Below, piece by piece: positions 1-8,589 of a stretch of DNA of 38,823 nt (its first letter is position 1; every line of letters begins with the position of its first letter). Made by a program: the position numbers and the translations under genes. The notes under the pieces are model-generated. The model saw only the letters and a list, made by a program, of their open reading frames with translations. It was not told where the DNA came from and ran no database searches. The DNA lies in assembly GCA_013822855.1 (NCBI GenBank), contig PNLE01000011.1:1-38823 (forward strand). The letters are read 5' to 3'. Source of the DNA: Planctomyces sp. GTDB lineage: Bacteria; Planctomycetota; Planctomycetia; Planctomycetales; Planctomycetaceae.

Positions 1-930
1 CCGGGGATCATCACGAAACTTGTCGGGCTGCTTTCGAAAGACGCGACATCGAAGGATCGACCGACGAATCTCGCCCCCGATGCGGCCGCACTCAAGGAAT
101 TGATCACACGCAACGCGGGTTATGGGAGTGCCGTTCGTGCATCGCTCGAACGGGGTGGCGATCTGTTGCAGATCCACTACGCCTACGCCTTGCGGACGAT
201 CCACGAGCCCAAGGCGTGGACACTGGAAGACCGCAAGGGATATCACGGCTGGTTTTCACGGGCTCAGTCCTGGGCGGGTGGAAACAGCTTCCGCAAGTTC
301 CTGGTGAATATTGAAAACGAGAGCCTTACCGGGATGAGCGAGAATGAGAAGCTGGCTCTGGAGACGCTGGGTGCCCGCAAGCCCTACACACCACTCCCTC
401 TGCCGAAGCCGGAAGGTCCGGGTCGGAGCTGGACACAGGAGGAATTGACGAAGCTGGCGAACAGCGATCGCCTGAACAAAGGCCGCAACTTCGAGCATGG
501 AAAGCGGAGTTTCGCGGCGGCCCGGTGCATCGTCTGCCATCGCTTCGGCGAGGATGGCGGCGCGACGGGGCCGGACATGACGCAAGTCGCCGGTCGGTTC
601 CAGATGAAGGATTTGATCGAGGCGATGGTCGATCCGAGCAAGGTGATCTCCGATCAGTACAAGGCGAGCGTCGTCGAGACCACCGACGGGCGATCGCTCG
701 TGGGGCGGATCGTCAACGAATCGCCCAAGTCGATCATTCTGGTGACCGATCCGGAGGACGCCACGAAGTTCTTGGAGATCCCGCGATCCGAGATCGAGGC
801 CATCTCAGCCGCCGCCGAATCGCTGATGCCCAAGGGGTTGCTGAACACGCTCAACGAGGAGGAGGTCCTCGACCTCTTGGCGTATGCCCTCTCCCGCAAC
901 AATCCCCAGGATCGCCGGTTCAAGAAATAA
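1..930 (+). CDS. PVC-type c-heme domain protein, 3' end (partial)
   Basis: The reading frame is open from the first base, so the gene starts outside the window; about 309 codons are present. The C-terminal 150 residues match the planctomycete/verrucomicrobial heme-binding domain family (TIGR02603 type): one CxxCH motif (CIVCH, 526-540), then a conserved tail with the AMVDPSKVISDQYK-like segment and an LLAYALSRN-like last helix. The helical part before it resembles the middle region of these large multidomain proteins, which often carry a dehydrogenase-like beta-propeller and HEAT-like helices upstream; that part is missing here. The family is expected to be exported and to carry electrons in the periplasm, but its substrates are mostly unknown. 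The next gene, a di-heme peroxidase, starts 46 bp downstream on the same strand, so co-transcription is plausible (inference). Confidence 0.85.
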   Translation, partial: PGIITKLVGLLSKDATSKDRPTNLAPDAAALKELITRNAGYGSAVRASLERGGDLLQIHYAYALRTIHEPKAWTLEDRKGYHGWFSRAQSWAGGNSFRKFLVNIENESLTGMSENEKLALETLGARKPYTPLPLPKPEGPGRSWTQEELTKLANSDRLNKGRNFEHGKRSFAAARCIVCHRFGEDGGATGPDMTQVAGRFQMKDLIEAMVDPSKVISDQYKASVVETTDGRSLVGRIVNESPKSIILVTDPEDATKFLEIPRSEIEAISAAAESLMPKGLLNTLNEEEVLDLLAYALSRNNPQDRRFKK

Positions 931-976
931 GGTTCCGGAGTCTTGGGTGAACCTGCTTGTTTGAAAGTGTCAGCGA

Positions 977-2014
977 ATGTACGGCGTGAAGGGCTCGATT
1001 TTGCGGAGGGGTTGGCCGGTCTTGTTTCTGGCTGCGGGATTGATGTTCGCTGGAACGGCGATTGGAGACGAAACGCTATGGGATCGAGCCAGGGCGACCT
1101 TCGGAGTCGTTGGTCAGACACCTCCCGAGGCCCTCGATCTGCCTGTGGTGAAGTTGGGACAAGCCCTGTTCTGGGACACGCGGCTGTCGGCGAACGGGAA
1201 GATCGCTTGCGCAAGCTGCCATCTCGCCGAAGAGGGGTCAGCCGACAAGAGGCCGTTCTCCAAGGATGCGCGGGATCATGCCACCAGCCGGAATTCGCAG
1301 CCCGTATTCAATGCACTGCTCCAGCCGGCGTTGCGATGGACCGCCGACCGAAAATCGGGAAGTGCCCAGGCGCAAGGATCGCTCACGGGTTCGATGGGTT
1401 GGAATCAAGCCGACGAGGTGATCCCCGTCTTGGAGAAGTCGGGTTATGGTTTGTTGTTCGCCGGGGCTTTTCCCGACGATCCACAGCCGCTCAGCGTCGT
1501 TCGATTTGGAGAGGCCGTCGAGGCTTACGAAAGGACACTGACGACGCCAGCTCCCTTCGATTGTTATCTTTCGGGGGATAAAAAGGCCCTTGATGACGTG
1601 GCACTGAAGGGGTTGGAGCGGTTTCTAACGATTGGATGCGCGGATTGTCATCACGGGAAGTTGTTGGGAGGCGAGGAGCTCGCCAAATTCGGCGTGCATG
1701 GTGACTCCCAGCTGGCCGCGGGCTCGAAGAGTTCCGATGACGGACGCTTCAAAACCACGAAAAACGAAGCGGATCGCCACGTTTTCCGGGTCGCCATGCT
1801 ACGTAATATCGGTCAGACGGCTCCCTATTTCCACGATGGTTCGGTTCCCTCACTGTCGCGTGCGATCGCGATCATGGGCCAGCTCCAACTGGATCGCGAT
1901 CTCGCCACCGATGAAATTGCGGAGATTGAAGCCTTCCTCAAGACGCTCACGGGTGAGACACCCGTGAACTATGCCACCCCGGTTCTGCCGCCCGGCGTTA
2001 CCTCGGCCAAATAA
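977..2014 (+). CDS. Di-heme cytochrome c peroxidase/MauG-family protein
   Basis: 345 residues, the usual length for bacterial di-heme peroxidases. Residues 1-30 form a signal peptide (basic RR, then a hydrophobic stretch ending AGTAIG), so the protein is periplasmic. Two c-type heme sites are visible: CASCH at 78-82 and CADCH at 221-225. The segment after the second heme (TAPYFHDGSVPSL, about 281-293) and the following Met-containing IMGQLQLD stretch are typical of the electron-donor side of the CcpA/MauG family. Family members reduce hydrogen peroxide or oxidise protein side chains; which reaction applies here cannot be told from sequence. ATG at 977 was chosen because it gives a complete signal peptide. 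It follows another c-heme protein on the same strand. Confidence 0.9.
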   Translation: MYGVKGSILRRGWPVLFLAAGLMFAGTAIGDETLWDRARATFGVVGQTPPEALDLPVVKLGQALFWDTRLSANGKIACASCHLAEEGSADKRPFSKDARDHATSRNSQPVFNALLQPALRWTADRKSGSAQAQGSLTGSMGWNQADEVIPVLEKSGYGLLFAGAFPDDPQPLSVVRFGEAVEAYERTLTTPAPFDCYLSGDKKALDDVALKGLERFLTIGCADCHHGKLLGGEELAKFGVHGDSQLAAGSKSSDDGRFKTTKNEADRHVFRVAMLRNIGQTAPYFHDGSVPSLSRAIAIMGQLQLDRDLATDEIAEIEAFLKTLTGETPVNYATPVLPPGVTSAK

Positions 2015-2072
2015 GTTGAGGACTTCAAAGGCTTTTTGGGATGCAAAGTACGGTTGGTGACAGATCGAAAGA

Positions 2073-3110
2073 CTAACTCCAGGGGAGTTTGTCGAGATCG
2101 ATGTTCCCGCCGCTGATGATGATCCCCACGCGTCGTCCGGTGATTGGCACGCGACCCTCCAGAACGGCGGCGAAGGGGACGGCTCCCGAGGGTTCAACCA
2201 CGATCTTCAGAACCTCCCACAAGAGGCGGGTCGCCCGAAGGATTTCGTCGTCGGAGACCGTGCCAATGCCGGTTGCCAGTTCACGGATGACGGGGAATGT
2301 CCGCTCACCCAGGGCGGTTCGCAAACCGTCGGCGATGGTTCGCGGTTCGTGCATCGGTTGGCGGATACTGGTGGTGAATGAGCGATACGCGTCATCGGCT
2401 CCCTGGGGTTCGGCTCCGTAGACGTGGCAGGCTCGACCCGTCGCCTGCGAATGGGCATGAGCCACGAGGGAGGTGCCGCTGAGCAGCCCGCCACCGCCCA
2501 CTGGTGACACGATCACATCGACATCGGGCAGTTCGTCCAGCAGTTCAAGCGCCGCCGTACCCTGCCCCGCGATGATGTCCCAATTGTCGAAGGGATGGAC
2601 GAGGGTGCCGCCCGTCGTTTGCAACAGCGTGTTCGCGGCGGCTTCGCGGGCCGCACTGGTGGGCTCGCAGAGGGTGACTTGGCCGCCTAGACGCCGAGTG
2701 GAATCGATCTTGGTCTGGGGGGCGTTTCGTGGCATGACGATCTGGGCGGTGATCCCGCGATTGGCAGCAGCCAGGGCCAGAGCCGCCGCATGATTGCCCG
2801 AGGAGTGGGTGACCACACCCCGGCGGGCCGCATCGTCATCCAGAAGGAAGACGGCATTGTGGGCACCGCGTGCCTTGAAGGAGCCGGTCTTCTGCAGATT
2901 CTCGCATTTGAAGAACAGCGCAGCCCCGGTTAGCTCATTCAAAACACGGCTGGTGAGAACAGGCGTGCGATAGATGTATGGCTGGATTCGCGAGGCGGCA
3001 GCCAGCACCTGGCGATACATCGCAGCCGCATCCCAGTCGGCACCGGCTGTCGACCGACATGAAGATGGCTGACCTTGGTTCTCGTCCCCGCTGACCAAAG
3101 TCTCGCTCAT
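2073..3110 (-). CDS. Threonine/serine dehydratase-like PLP enzyme (fold type II)
   Basis: 345 residues. It belongs to the PLP-dependent threonine ammonia-lyase/serine racemase group. The PLP lysine lies in KTGSFKARGA (K79), the SSGNHAAA loop at 103-110 binds the substrate carboxylate, and the glycine loop GGGGL (205-209) binds the cofactor phosphate. There is no C-terminal ACT domain, so it resembles the short catabolic (TdcB-like) or serine-racemase-like enzymes rather than long, isoleucine-inhibited IlvA. The likely reaction is deamination of L-threonine to 2-oxobutanoate and/or L-serine to pyruvate; racemisation cannot be excluded. The start at 3110 is an ATG with a GAGGGGGA Shine-Dalgarno sequence a few bases upstream; an in-frame TTG one codon earlier is a poorer choice. 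It converges on the peroxidase gene with 58 bp between the stops. Confidence 0.9.
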   Translation of the reverse strand: MSETLVSGDENQGQPSSCRSTAGADWDAAAMYRQVLAAASRIQPYIYRTPVLTSRVLNELTGAALFFKCENLQKTGSFKARGAHNAVFLLDDDAARRGVVTHSSGNHAAALALAAANRGITAQIVMPRNAPQTKIDSTRRLGGQVTLCEPTSAAREAAANTLLQTTGGTLVHPFDNWDIIAGQGTAALELLDELPDVDVIVSPVGGGGLLSGTSLVAHAHSQATGRACHVYGAEPQGADDAYRSFTTSIRQPMHEPRTIADGLRTALGERTFPVIRELATGIGTVSDDEILRATRLLWEVLKIVVEPSGAVPFAAVLEGRVPITGRRVGIIISGGNIDLDKLPWS

Positions 3111-3202
3111 CAATGTCCCCCTCGTGGTGAGTCAAACCGGAATGCCGACCGCGCTCACCCATGTTCAAGTTCTGCGAACTCATCCGGGCACTCTAGGTTA
3201 CA

Positions 3203-3235
3203 TCTCAGGTTAACTTTTCCAAAGAGAACCTGAGA
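3203..3235 (-). terminator. Inverted repeat downstream of the HAD gene
   Basis: Perfect 9-bp arms TCTCAGGTT (3203-3211) and AACCTGAGA (3227-3235). The 15-nt loop can extend the stem by CTTT/AAAG (3214-3217 with 3221-3224). It begins about 30 nt past the stop of the HAD gene and lies about 90 nt upstream of the dehydratase start, both minus strand. There is no clear U-tract on the minus strand, so it may be a terminator, an RNA 3'-end stabiliser or an operator for the dehydratase gene. Confidence 0.5.
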
Positions 3236-3264
3236 CTTTGAAGTACATCACCCTTGGCGTGCAA

Positions 3265-3918
3265 TCAGGCGTGAATCCAACCTTGCAGGAGATGCCTTAG
3301 CTCCGCCGGGGTTTCACAGATTTCATCGGCCCCGGACGCGACGAGTTCCTCGTGAGAGCCATAACCCCAGAGGACACCAATAACGGGAAGGCCGTTGGCT
3401 TTCGCGCCGATCACATCGTGTTCCCGATCCCCGATCATCACCGCGTCGCTGGGCGAAATGCCTTCGGTTCGTAGCAGATGGGCGATCAGCTCAACCTTGT
3501 TGGTGCGGGTTCCATCCAACTCACTGCCGTGGATCGATTGGAAGTAAGGAGCGAGGCCGAAGTGTTCGATGATTCGCCGGGCATAGACCGAAGGTTTGGA
3601 TGTCGCCACCCACAAGTGACGCCTCTCCCCTTGGAGCGAGTTCAGGACATCCACCATGCCGTCGATGAGGCGGTTCTCGTAGAGGCCGATCGTCGAAAAG
3701 CGTTCCCGGTACTTCGCGAGGCATTCGTCGAGGTGCCCTGGATCATTGGTGCTCAGGATTTCGGCGAAACTGGAACGCAGGGGCGGGCCGATGCACCATC
3801 GCAACTCCTCCCGTGGTGGCGGGGAGTGACCTAATTCGCTCAGCGCGTACTGGATGCAGCCTGTGATCCCTTGAAAGGGATTCGTCAGGGTGCCATCGAG
3901 ATCGAACAGGAAGTGCAT
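3265..3918 (-). CDS. HAD-superfamily phosphatase, phosphoglycolate phosphatase-like
   Basis: 217 residues. Motif I is FDLDGTLTN right at the N-terminus (both catalytic Asp present), motif II is the VATSKP segment in the middle, and motifs III/IV are the lysine of TNKVELI and the MIGDREHDVIGA block. The cap is of the small helical type inserted after motif I, as in Gph/PpaX-like phosphatases. The likely activity is dephosphorylation of a small phosphorylated metabolite such as 2-phosphoglycolate or a nucleotide, in the cytoplasm; the substrate cannot be assigned. No good Shine-Dalgarno precedes ATG 3918, but this start gives the canonical short lead before motif I. It is on the same strand as the FixJ-like regulator upstream and the dehydratase downstream, with spacing too wide to assume one operon. 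Confidence 0.85.
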   Translation of the reverse strand: MHFLFDLDGTLTNPFQGITGCIQYALSELGHSPPPREELRWCIGPPLRSSFAEILSTNDPGHLDECLAKYRERFSTIGLYENRLIDGMVDVLNSLQGERRHLWVATSKPSVYARRIIEHFGLAPYFQSIHGSELDGTRTNKVELIAHLLRTEGISPSDAVMIGDREHDVIGAKANGLPVIGVLWGYGSHEELVASGADEICETPAELRHLLQGWIHA

Positions 3919-3988
3919 GACCGTCGTCGTTCAGCGGGATCGCTGTCCGTGGAGAGAGCTGCGGGCGGTGGAAAGAATAGGCTTTCGA

Positions 3989-4645
3989 TCACGGCTGGGG
4001 CGGGAGGATGGTCTTCGTCACCCGGCATTGCTGGATGGTGAACCACATGCGGAGCAGCTGCGGGATGCTGTCCGCCTCCATCTTCTTCATGATCTTCGCC
4101 CGGTGGGCTTCGATGGTTTTGAAGCTCACGGACAACCGCTGGCCGATCTCCTTGCTGGACAGGCCTTCGATCACCTCTTCGAAGACCTCCCGCTCGCGGT
4201 CGGTCAAGCGGTCGTAGCGATCGAGAACCACCTGCTGCGAGCGGAACTCCTCGCGGCGGCGGGCATCCTCGGAGAGTCCCTTCTGGATCAGTTCCAGAAA
4301 GTCGTTGTCGTCGAACGGCTTCTTGAGGACGTGGATCGCACCCGCCTTCATGGCCCGCACCGCGATGGGAACGTCACCGAATGCGGAAACGATGATGATC
4401 GGCAGCAGGCAGTTGCGTTCCCGAAGAATCTCCTGAAGCTCCAAACCACTCATGCCGGGCATGCGGACATCGCTCACAATGCAGCCAGTCTGACGGGGAT
4501 CAAACTGCGCCAGATACTCGTCCGCCGAAGGGAAGACCACGACCGGCTTGTGGATCGACTCGATGAGATACTTGGCGGATTCGGCAAATCCCATGTCGTC
4601 GTCGATGACGAACACGGTTGGTGGAAACTCTGAATCGGGCGACAT
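3989..4645 (-). CDS. FixJ-family response regulator (REC + LuxR-type HTH)
   Basis: 218 residues from the chosen start. The receiver domain (about 9-125) has the acidic pocket IDDD (14-17), the phospho-acceptor D59 in SDVRMPG and the conserved K109 in KKP. A LuxR/GerE helix-turn-helix follows at about 145-205, with LTDREREVF, SSKEIGQRL and FKTIEAHRA characteristic of FixJ/TodT-type regulators. It is expected to activate transcription after phosphorylation by the kinase encoded just upstream. The frame is open further upstream, and ATG 4684 (behind GGGAAG) is an alternative start. ATG 4645, behind AGGAA, was preferred because it starts 10 residues before the receiver domain, and because a promoter-like sequence (4686-4714) would place a transcription start downstream of 4684. 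A 261-bp gap separates it from the kinase gene. Confidence 0.9.
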   Translation of the reverse strand: MSPDSEFPPTVFVIDDDMGFAESAKYLIESIHKPVVVFPSADEYLAQFDPRQTGCIVSDVRMPGMSGLELQEILRERNCLLPIIIVSAFGDVPIAVRAMKAGAIHVLKKPFDDNDFLELIQKGLSEDARRREEFRSQQVVLDRYDRLTDREREVFEEVIEGLSSKEIGQRLSVSFKTIEAHRAKIMKKMEADSIPQLLRMWFTIQQCRVTKTILPPQP

Positions 4646-4685
4646 GTCGGGATGGTTCCTGTCGGAAATGAGCAGCGTATCCATC

Positions 4686-4714
4686 ATCATCTTCCCATCA
4701 ATCACATAGGTCAA
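4686..4714 (-). promoter_or_regulatory. Possible sigma70-like promoter for the FixJ-like gene
   Basis: On the minus strand TTGACC (4714-4709) is followed after 17 nt by GATGAT (4691-4686): five of six and four of six matches to the consensus boxes. A start near 4679-4675 would give a leader of about 30 nt ahead of ATG 4645. It is a match by eye only; planctomycete promoters are poorly defined. Confidence 0.3.
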
Positions 4715-4906
4715 CACTAATTGCATTTGAAAACTTCTGGAAACATATCCAGTGATTTTGTGTTGCATGGCAACTTTGGCAACAGACAACTTGCGGGCGT
4801 TTGGCGATATTCCCCCACTTCGTTTCAGGGTGCCGTGCTCGGTCGCGTCCATCGGTGTCGGGGCTCACAGCTTCCTCGGCCTCGCTTCTTGAAATTTGAC
4901 AAGCCT

Positions 4907-7264
4907 CTAGTCATTGGATGGAACGGGTAGGATCATTTGAAATGTCGATCCATTCGAACTGACATTGGAATGTGCTTTTAAACGTCCCCCATGTGCCTCG
5001 ATGATGCTGCGGCTGACCGATAGTCCCAGGCCGAGTCCCTCGTCCTTGGTGGTCACAAAGGCTTGGAACATCGTTTCGGAAATCTGCGGACTGAAGCCGA
5101 CTCCACGATCCTCGACTTCGCAGACCACCTGGTTGTCTTCGACCCGCGCCCGGACGATCAGCTTCCGTTCGTTCTGGGGGACGGATTTCATGGCGTCGAT
5201 GCCATTCAGGAACAGATTGAGGAGTACCTGCACGATCTGCACGTCGTCCGCGATGATCGCGGGGAGAAGTTGATCCAGTTGGGTTTCCAATTGAATTCGA
5301 AATCGGGAAGCCTCGATCTCGGCCAGTCCCCAGGCTTCGGCAACGAGTGGTTTCAAATCGATCGGCATTTGAAGGGAATCCCGTTTCTTCAGGAATCGCC
5401 GGATGCCGTGGATCATTTCTCCCGCCCGCTGCGCCTGTCGATTCGCCTTCTCCAGACCTTCGACAACGTCTTCAATGGAAAAGTTCGGCTCTTTCAAGCG
5501 ATGGACTGCTCCGCGGACGAAATTCGCGATGGCGGCCAAGGGTTGGTTGAGTTCATGGGCCACCATCGCCGCCATCTCGCCGATGGTGGAAAGGCGCGCC
5601 GCGTGGGCGAGTTCGTCGCGTCGGCGAATCGATTCCTCTTCATAGAATTTTTGCCGAGTGATATCGCGCAGGACGGCTGTTGCCGCAATGACAGTTTGAT
5701 TGCGAAACACCGGGCCAATGTGAACCGCGTACCAGAGTGTCTCGCCCGCTTTCGTGCTGCTGCGAAGCTGCACTGTTTGCGGCGTGCCATCGGTGAAGAC
5801 CTGGGTCAGCACCTTTTCCACTTCCACGCGGTCGTCGGGATGGACGAAGAACATCGCATCCTGATGGATGAGATCCTCGGGATTCCAGCCGAACTCCGTT
5901 CGATTAATGAATTCGATGGTGCGATCCGGGCGGAGCCTCAGGATGATATCGGGGGCGTTCCGAACCAGCGATTCCCACTGGGCCCGCTGCTCCTCCAATT
6001 CCTCGGCGGATCGCCTCAACTCCTGGGTGCGATGGGCGACGCGCAATTCCAGATCATGATTGATCTGTTCGATCGCGGCTTCCGCACGCTTGCGGGCGGT
6101 GATTTCCGTCAATGTGCCGATGAACGACCGCAACGCCCCCTTGTGGTATTGCGGTTTGGCGTTGAGCAGGATCCAGCGTTCGCGGGCCTGCGTGTCCATC
6201 ATGCGGAACTCGAGCAGGCAGGCACTGCCATTCTTCAAAGAACTGTTCCAGACGCGGGTGACATAGGGCCTGTCCTGGTGCGAGACCCGTTCGATCCAGG
6301 ATGAGAGGGCCGTTCCCGTGCCATCGTCCCCCACCAGATGACGATATCGTCCGTTGGCCTGACGGATTTGTCCCGTGGCGGTTGTGCGGAAGATCGCGAC
6401 GGGGGCCAGCCGGCCCAGTGTCCGCAATTGTTTACGCGTCAATTCGGCCTGCTGGGCGACACGTGACGTCTCGGTGACGTCGAGCAGGCAGGAGAGCATG
6501 CACTTACGCCCTCCCAGCACGATCACGCTGGCGGACCACTGTACGATCAAATCGTTGCCATGGGCATCGGGTAGTACGGCTTCCGAGGCCATGCGACTCT
6601 CGCCGCTGACCACTCGTTCGATGATGCCTGCCCGCTTGCCGGGATCCCTCCACAACCCCAGTTCCAGCGCCGTCTTGCCGATGACTTGTTCGCGCGTCAG
6701 GCCGATCATTTTCAGATAGGCGTCGTTGGCGTCGATGAACTCACCGGTTTCAAGGACCGTCACCGTGATCGACGCGGGACAATTGTGAAAGGCCGAATGA
6801 AAACGGAGTTCCGAATCCGCGGATTCCTGTTGTGCCAGAATTCGTTCCGTCACATCAGTGGCGACGCCCAGCACACCACTGATGCTTCCGTCACCCGCGA
6901 TCAGTGGCCGTTGCCAACTGTCGAAATATAAGCGCCCCACCCGCACAATCTCGCGGGACTCGATCCCCGCGAGGGATCTTTGCACACCCACCAACGCCTG
7001 GGGCTGATCCGCATAGACTTCAAAGACGGATTTGCCGACGAGTTCACCGGGGCGCAGATCCAACGCATGCAGGCCCATGCCTTCGCTGAGTCGGAAAACA
7101 CCATCCTGGTCGATCACCCAAAGGACAATTGGGGATTGCCCGACAACCTCCTTGAGAAGGGATTGCTGGCTGAAGGCATCATCCGTATGAAAGGAACCGG
7201 GAATTGCCAGGAGATCGTCGCTGGGTGGATCTCCCCGATCATTCATTTGAGAACTGGCACTCAT
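4907..7264 (-). CDS. Soluble multi-PAS sensor histidine kinase, FixL-like
   Basis: 785 residues with no transmembrane segment or signal peptide, so cytoplasmic sensing is expected. Four PAS/PAC units can be read at about 37-143, 150-267, 283-393 and 425-540, with a coiled-coil linker (about 394-430) before the last. The HisKA domain has the phospho-acceptor H570 in VAHELNQPLAAI, the hallmark of FixL/TodS/DctB-like kinases. The HATPase domain has the N box (LLNLFLNGIDAM, 681-692), G1 (EDRGVGF, 718-724) and G2 (EGLGLGLSVS, 742-751). The partner is very probably the FixJ-like regulator downstream. Heme, flavin or another ligand cannot be assigned to any PAS from sequence alone, so oxygen sensing is only a possibility. 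ATG 7264 has no strong ribosome binding site; M7 (7246) is an alternative. Confidence 0.9.
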   Translation of the reverse strand: MSASSQMNDRGDPPSDDLLAIPGSFHTDDAFSQQSLLKEVVGQSPIVLWVIDQDGVFRLSEGMGLHALDLRPGELVGKSVFEVYADQPQALVGVQRSLAGIESREIVRVGRLYFDSWQRPLIAGDGSISGVLGVATDVTERILAQQESADSELRFHSAFHNCPASITVTVLETGEFIDANDAYLKMIGLTREQVIGKTALELGLWRDPGKRAGIIERVVSGESRMASEAVLPDAHGNDLIVQWSASVIVLGGRKCMLSCLLDVTETSRVAQQAELTRKQLRTLGRLAPVAIFRTTATGQIRQANGRYRHLVGDDGTGTALSSWIERVSHQDRPYVTRVWNSSLKNGSACLLEFRMMDTQARERWILLNAKPQYHKGALRSFIGTLTEITARKRAEAAIEQINHDLELRVAHRTQELRRSAEELEEQRAQWESLVRNAPDIILRLRPDRTIEFINRTEFGWNPEDLIHQDAMFFVHPDDRVEVEKVLTQVFTDGTPQTVQLRSSTKAGETLWYAVHIGPVFRNQTVIAATAVLRDITRQKFYEEESIRRRDELAHAARLSTIGEMAAMVAHELNQPLAAIANFVRGAVHRLKEPNFSIEDVVEGLEKANRQAQRAGEMIHGIRRFLKKRDSLQMPIDLKPLVAEAWGLAEIEASRFRIQLETQLDQLLPAIIADDVQIVQVLLNLFLNGIDAMKSVPQNERKLIVRARVEDNQVVCEVEDRGVGFSPQISETMFQAFVTTKDEGLGLGLSVSRSIIEAHGGRLKAHSNVSSNGSTFQMILPVPSND

Positions 7265-7744
7265 CGGAAATCAGGTGGCCTTCGAAGGTTTGGTCGAGGC
7301 AGCCGTCCGTCCCGCCACATCGTTGCTTTTCTTGTTCAGCGGCGGCACACACTTGCCGTGAAGTTGAACCACGCATCTGGATAAGCCAGGATGCCGTTGT
7401 CCGCGAGTTTCTCCATCGCATCAACAAGTCGAAGCTTGATTATCATTCTGGAGTGTACAGATCGTCCTCTGTGGAGGAATGATGAAAGTTCTCCCCGTTG
7501 TGAAAATTGTGGCCGAAAGTCACCGATGTCTCCAGGATCAGTCCCCACCGAATACGGGGTTTTGTGGACTTGGTTGGATCTACAAAAATCGGAGACGTGG
7601 TTTCTACTGACCAACCTGAGTGCGGTCGCTTTCCTCTGTTCGGATCGTCGCAAAGACTTCGACGTGGCATGAATGCCCCAAAGCCACGAGAATGGTCGAT
7701 GGTTGGCAATTCCTTAGATACACGCACTTGACTACGAGAAACGC
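7265..7744. other. 480-bp intergenic region between divergent genes
   Basis: It separates the minus-strand kinase from plus-strand kdsB and must hold both promoters. I see no convincing gene. Visible elements are a CGTGGC/GCCACG inverted repeat (7663-7688, with an inner GGCAT/ATGCC) and a CCCC/GGGG hairpin followed by TTTT (7543-7563). A 43-codon frame at 7479-7610 has GGAGGA directly against its ATG but no recognisable product. The stretch is visibly more AT-rich than the flanking genes. Confidence 0.6.
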
Positions 7745-8518
7745 ATGTCAGATCGAATATGTGGCGTGATTCCTGCCCGGTTGGCATCGTCTCGGCTGCC
7801 ACGAAAGATGCTGCTTTCGGAGACTGGAAAGCCGCTGCTCCAGCATGTGTGGGAACGGGTTCGCGAAGCGCGGGTGTTCGATGAATTGCTGATTGCGACC
7901 GATTCGGAGGAGATCGCCGCCGTTTGCCGAAAGTTCGGGGCGAGCGTGGAAATGACCGGCGAACATCCCAGCGGCACCGACCGAGTGGCGGAGGTCATCC
8001 GCCGGCGGGCCGGTGAGTTCGGGATTGTCGTCAACGTGCAAGGTGACGAACCGGAGATCGATCACGGACATCTGGTGAAGGTCGTTGAGGCATTGCGGAA
8101 CGTGCCTGCGGCTCAAATGTCGACACTGTCGGCTCCGTTGAACGCCTGGAGTTCAATCAGCGCCCCTTCGTGCGTGAAGGTGGTGACCAATGCGGCGGGC
8201 CGGGCCTTGTACTTCAGCCGCTCGGTCATCCCGCATCCTCGCGATGGGCATGAGGAGCTTTTGGCCAGAGGGGATTCGCCGTGGCGGCTCCATGTGGGGA
8301 TCTACGGTTTTCGTACTGATTTTCTATTGGAAGTGAGTTCGCTTCCCCCTTCCCCGTTGGAGAAGATCGAGAAACTGGAGCAACTCCGAGCTTTGGAACA
8401 TGGAGCCCACATTCAGGTGGCCAGCGTGGATCATCCCTCGGTTGGCATCGACACGCCCGAGGATTATGCTCGCTTCGTGGCCCGGTTTCAGGCTTCGCCG
8501 CTTTCCGGCACGAGATGA
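7745..8518 (+). CDS. kdsB: 3-deoxy-manno-octulosonate cytidylyltransferase
   Basis: 257 residues, the normal KdsB length. The N-terminal nucleotide-binding signature VIPARLASSRLPRKML is present, then LLIATDSEEI, the HPSGTDRVAEV motif and VNVQGDEPEI (metal/CTP site), all in family order. KdsB couples CTP and Kdo to CMP-Kdo, the activated sugar used in LPS inner-core synthesis. Its presence implies an LPS-type outer membrane. The next gene, pyrG, makes CTP, one of its substrates. A hairpin with a T-run lies between the two, so read-through into pyrG may be controlled (inference). ATG 7745 starts eight residues before the conserved motif, as in relatives. Confidence 0.95.
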   Translation: MSDRICGVIPARLASSRLPRKMLLSETGKPLLQHVWERVREARVFDELLIATDSEEIAAVCRKFGASVEMTGEHPSGTDRVAEVIRRRAGEFGIVVNVQGDEPEIDHGHLVKVVEALRNVPAAQMSTLSAPLNAWSSISAPSCVKVVTNAAGRALYFSRSVIPHPRDGHEELLARGDSPWRLHVGIYGFRTDFLLEVSSLPPSPLEKIEKLEQLRALEHGAHIQVASVDHPSVGIDTPEDYARFVARFQASPLSGTR

Positions 8519-8557
8519 TCTGGTCAGGTGCGTCAGTTGATCGCTCCTAGGGGTTTG

Positions 8558-8589
8558 GGCTTTCCGATTTCGGAAAGCCATGCATTTTT
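8558..8589 (+). terminator. Hairpin plus T-run in the pyrG leader (terminator or attenuator)
   Basis: Perfect 10-bp inverted repeat GGCTTTCCGA (8558-8567) / TCGGAAAGCC (8570-8579), effectively 9 bp with an ATTT loop. After ATGCA comes a run of five T (8585-8589). It lies 39 nt past the kdsB stop and 31 nt before the pyrG ATG. The upstream arm is pyrimidine-rich and is preceded by G, giving GGGCTTTCC. It may simply end kdsB transcripts, or may attenuate pyrG. Confidence 0.65.

Noticed and set aside
7479-7610. 43-codon frame after GGAGGA upstream of kdsB
   Set aside because: The Shine-Dalgarno abuts the ATG with no usable spacing, and the product has no signal, membrane or family features.
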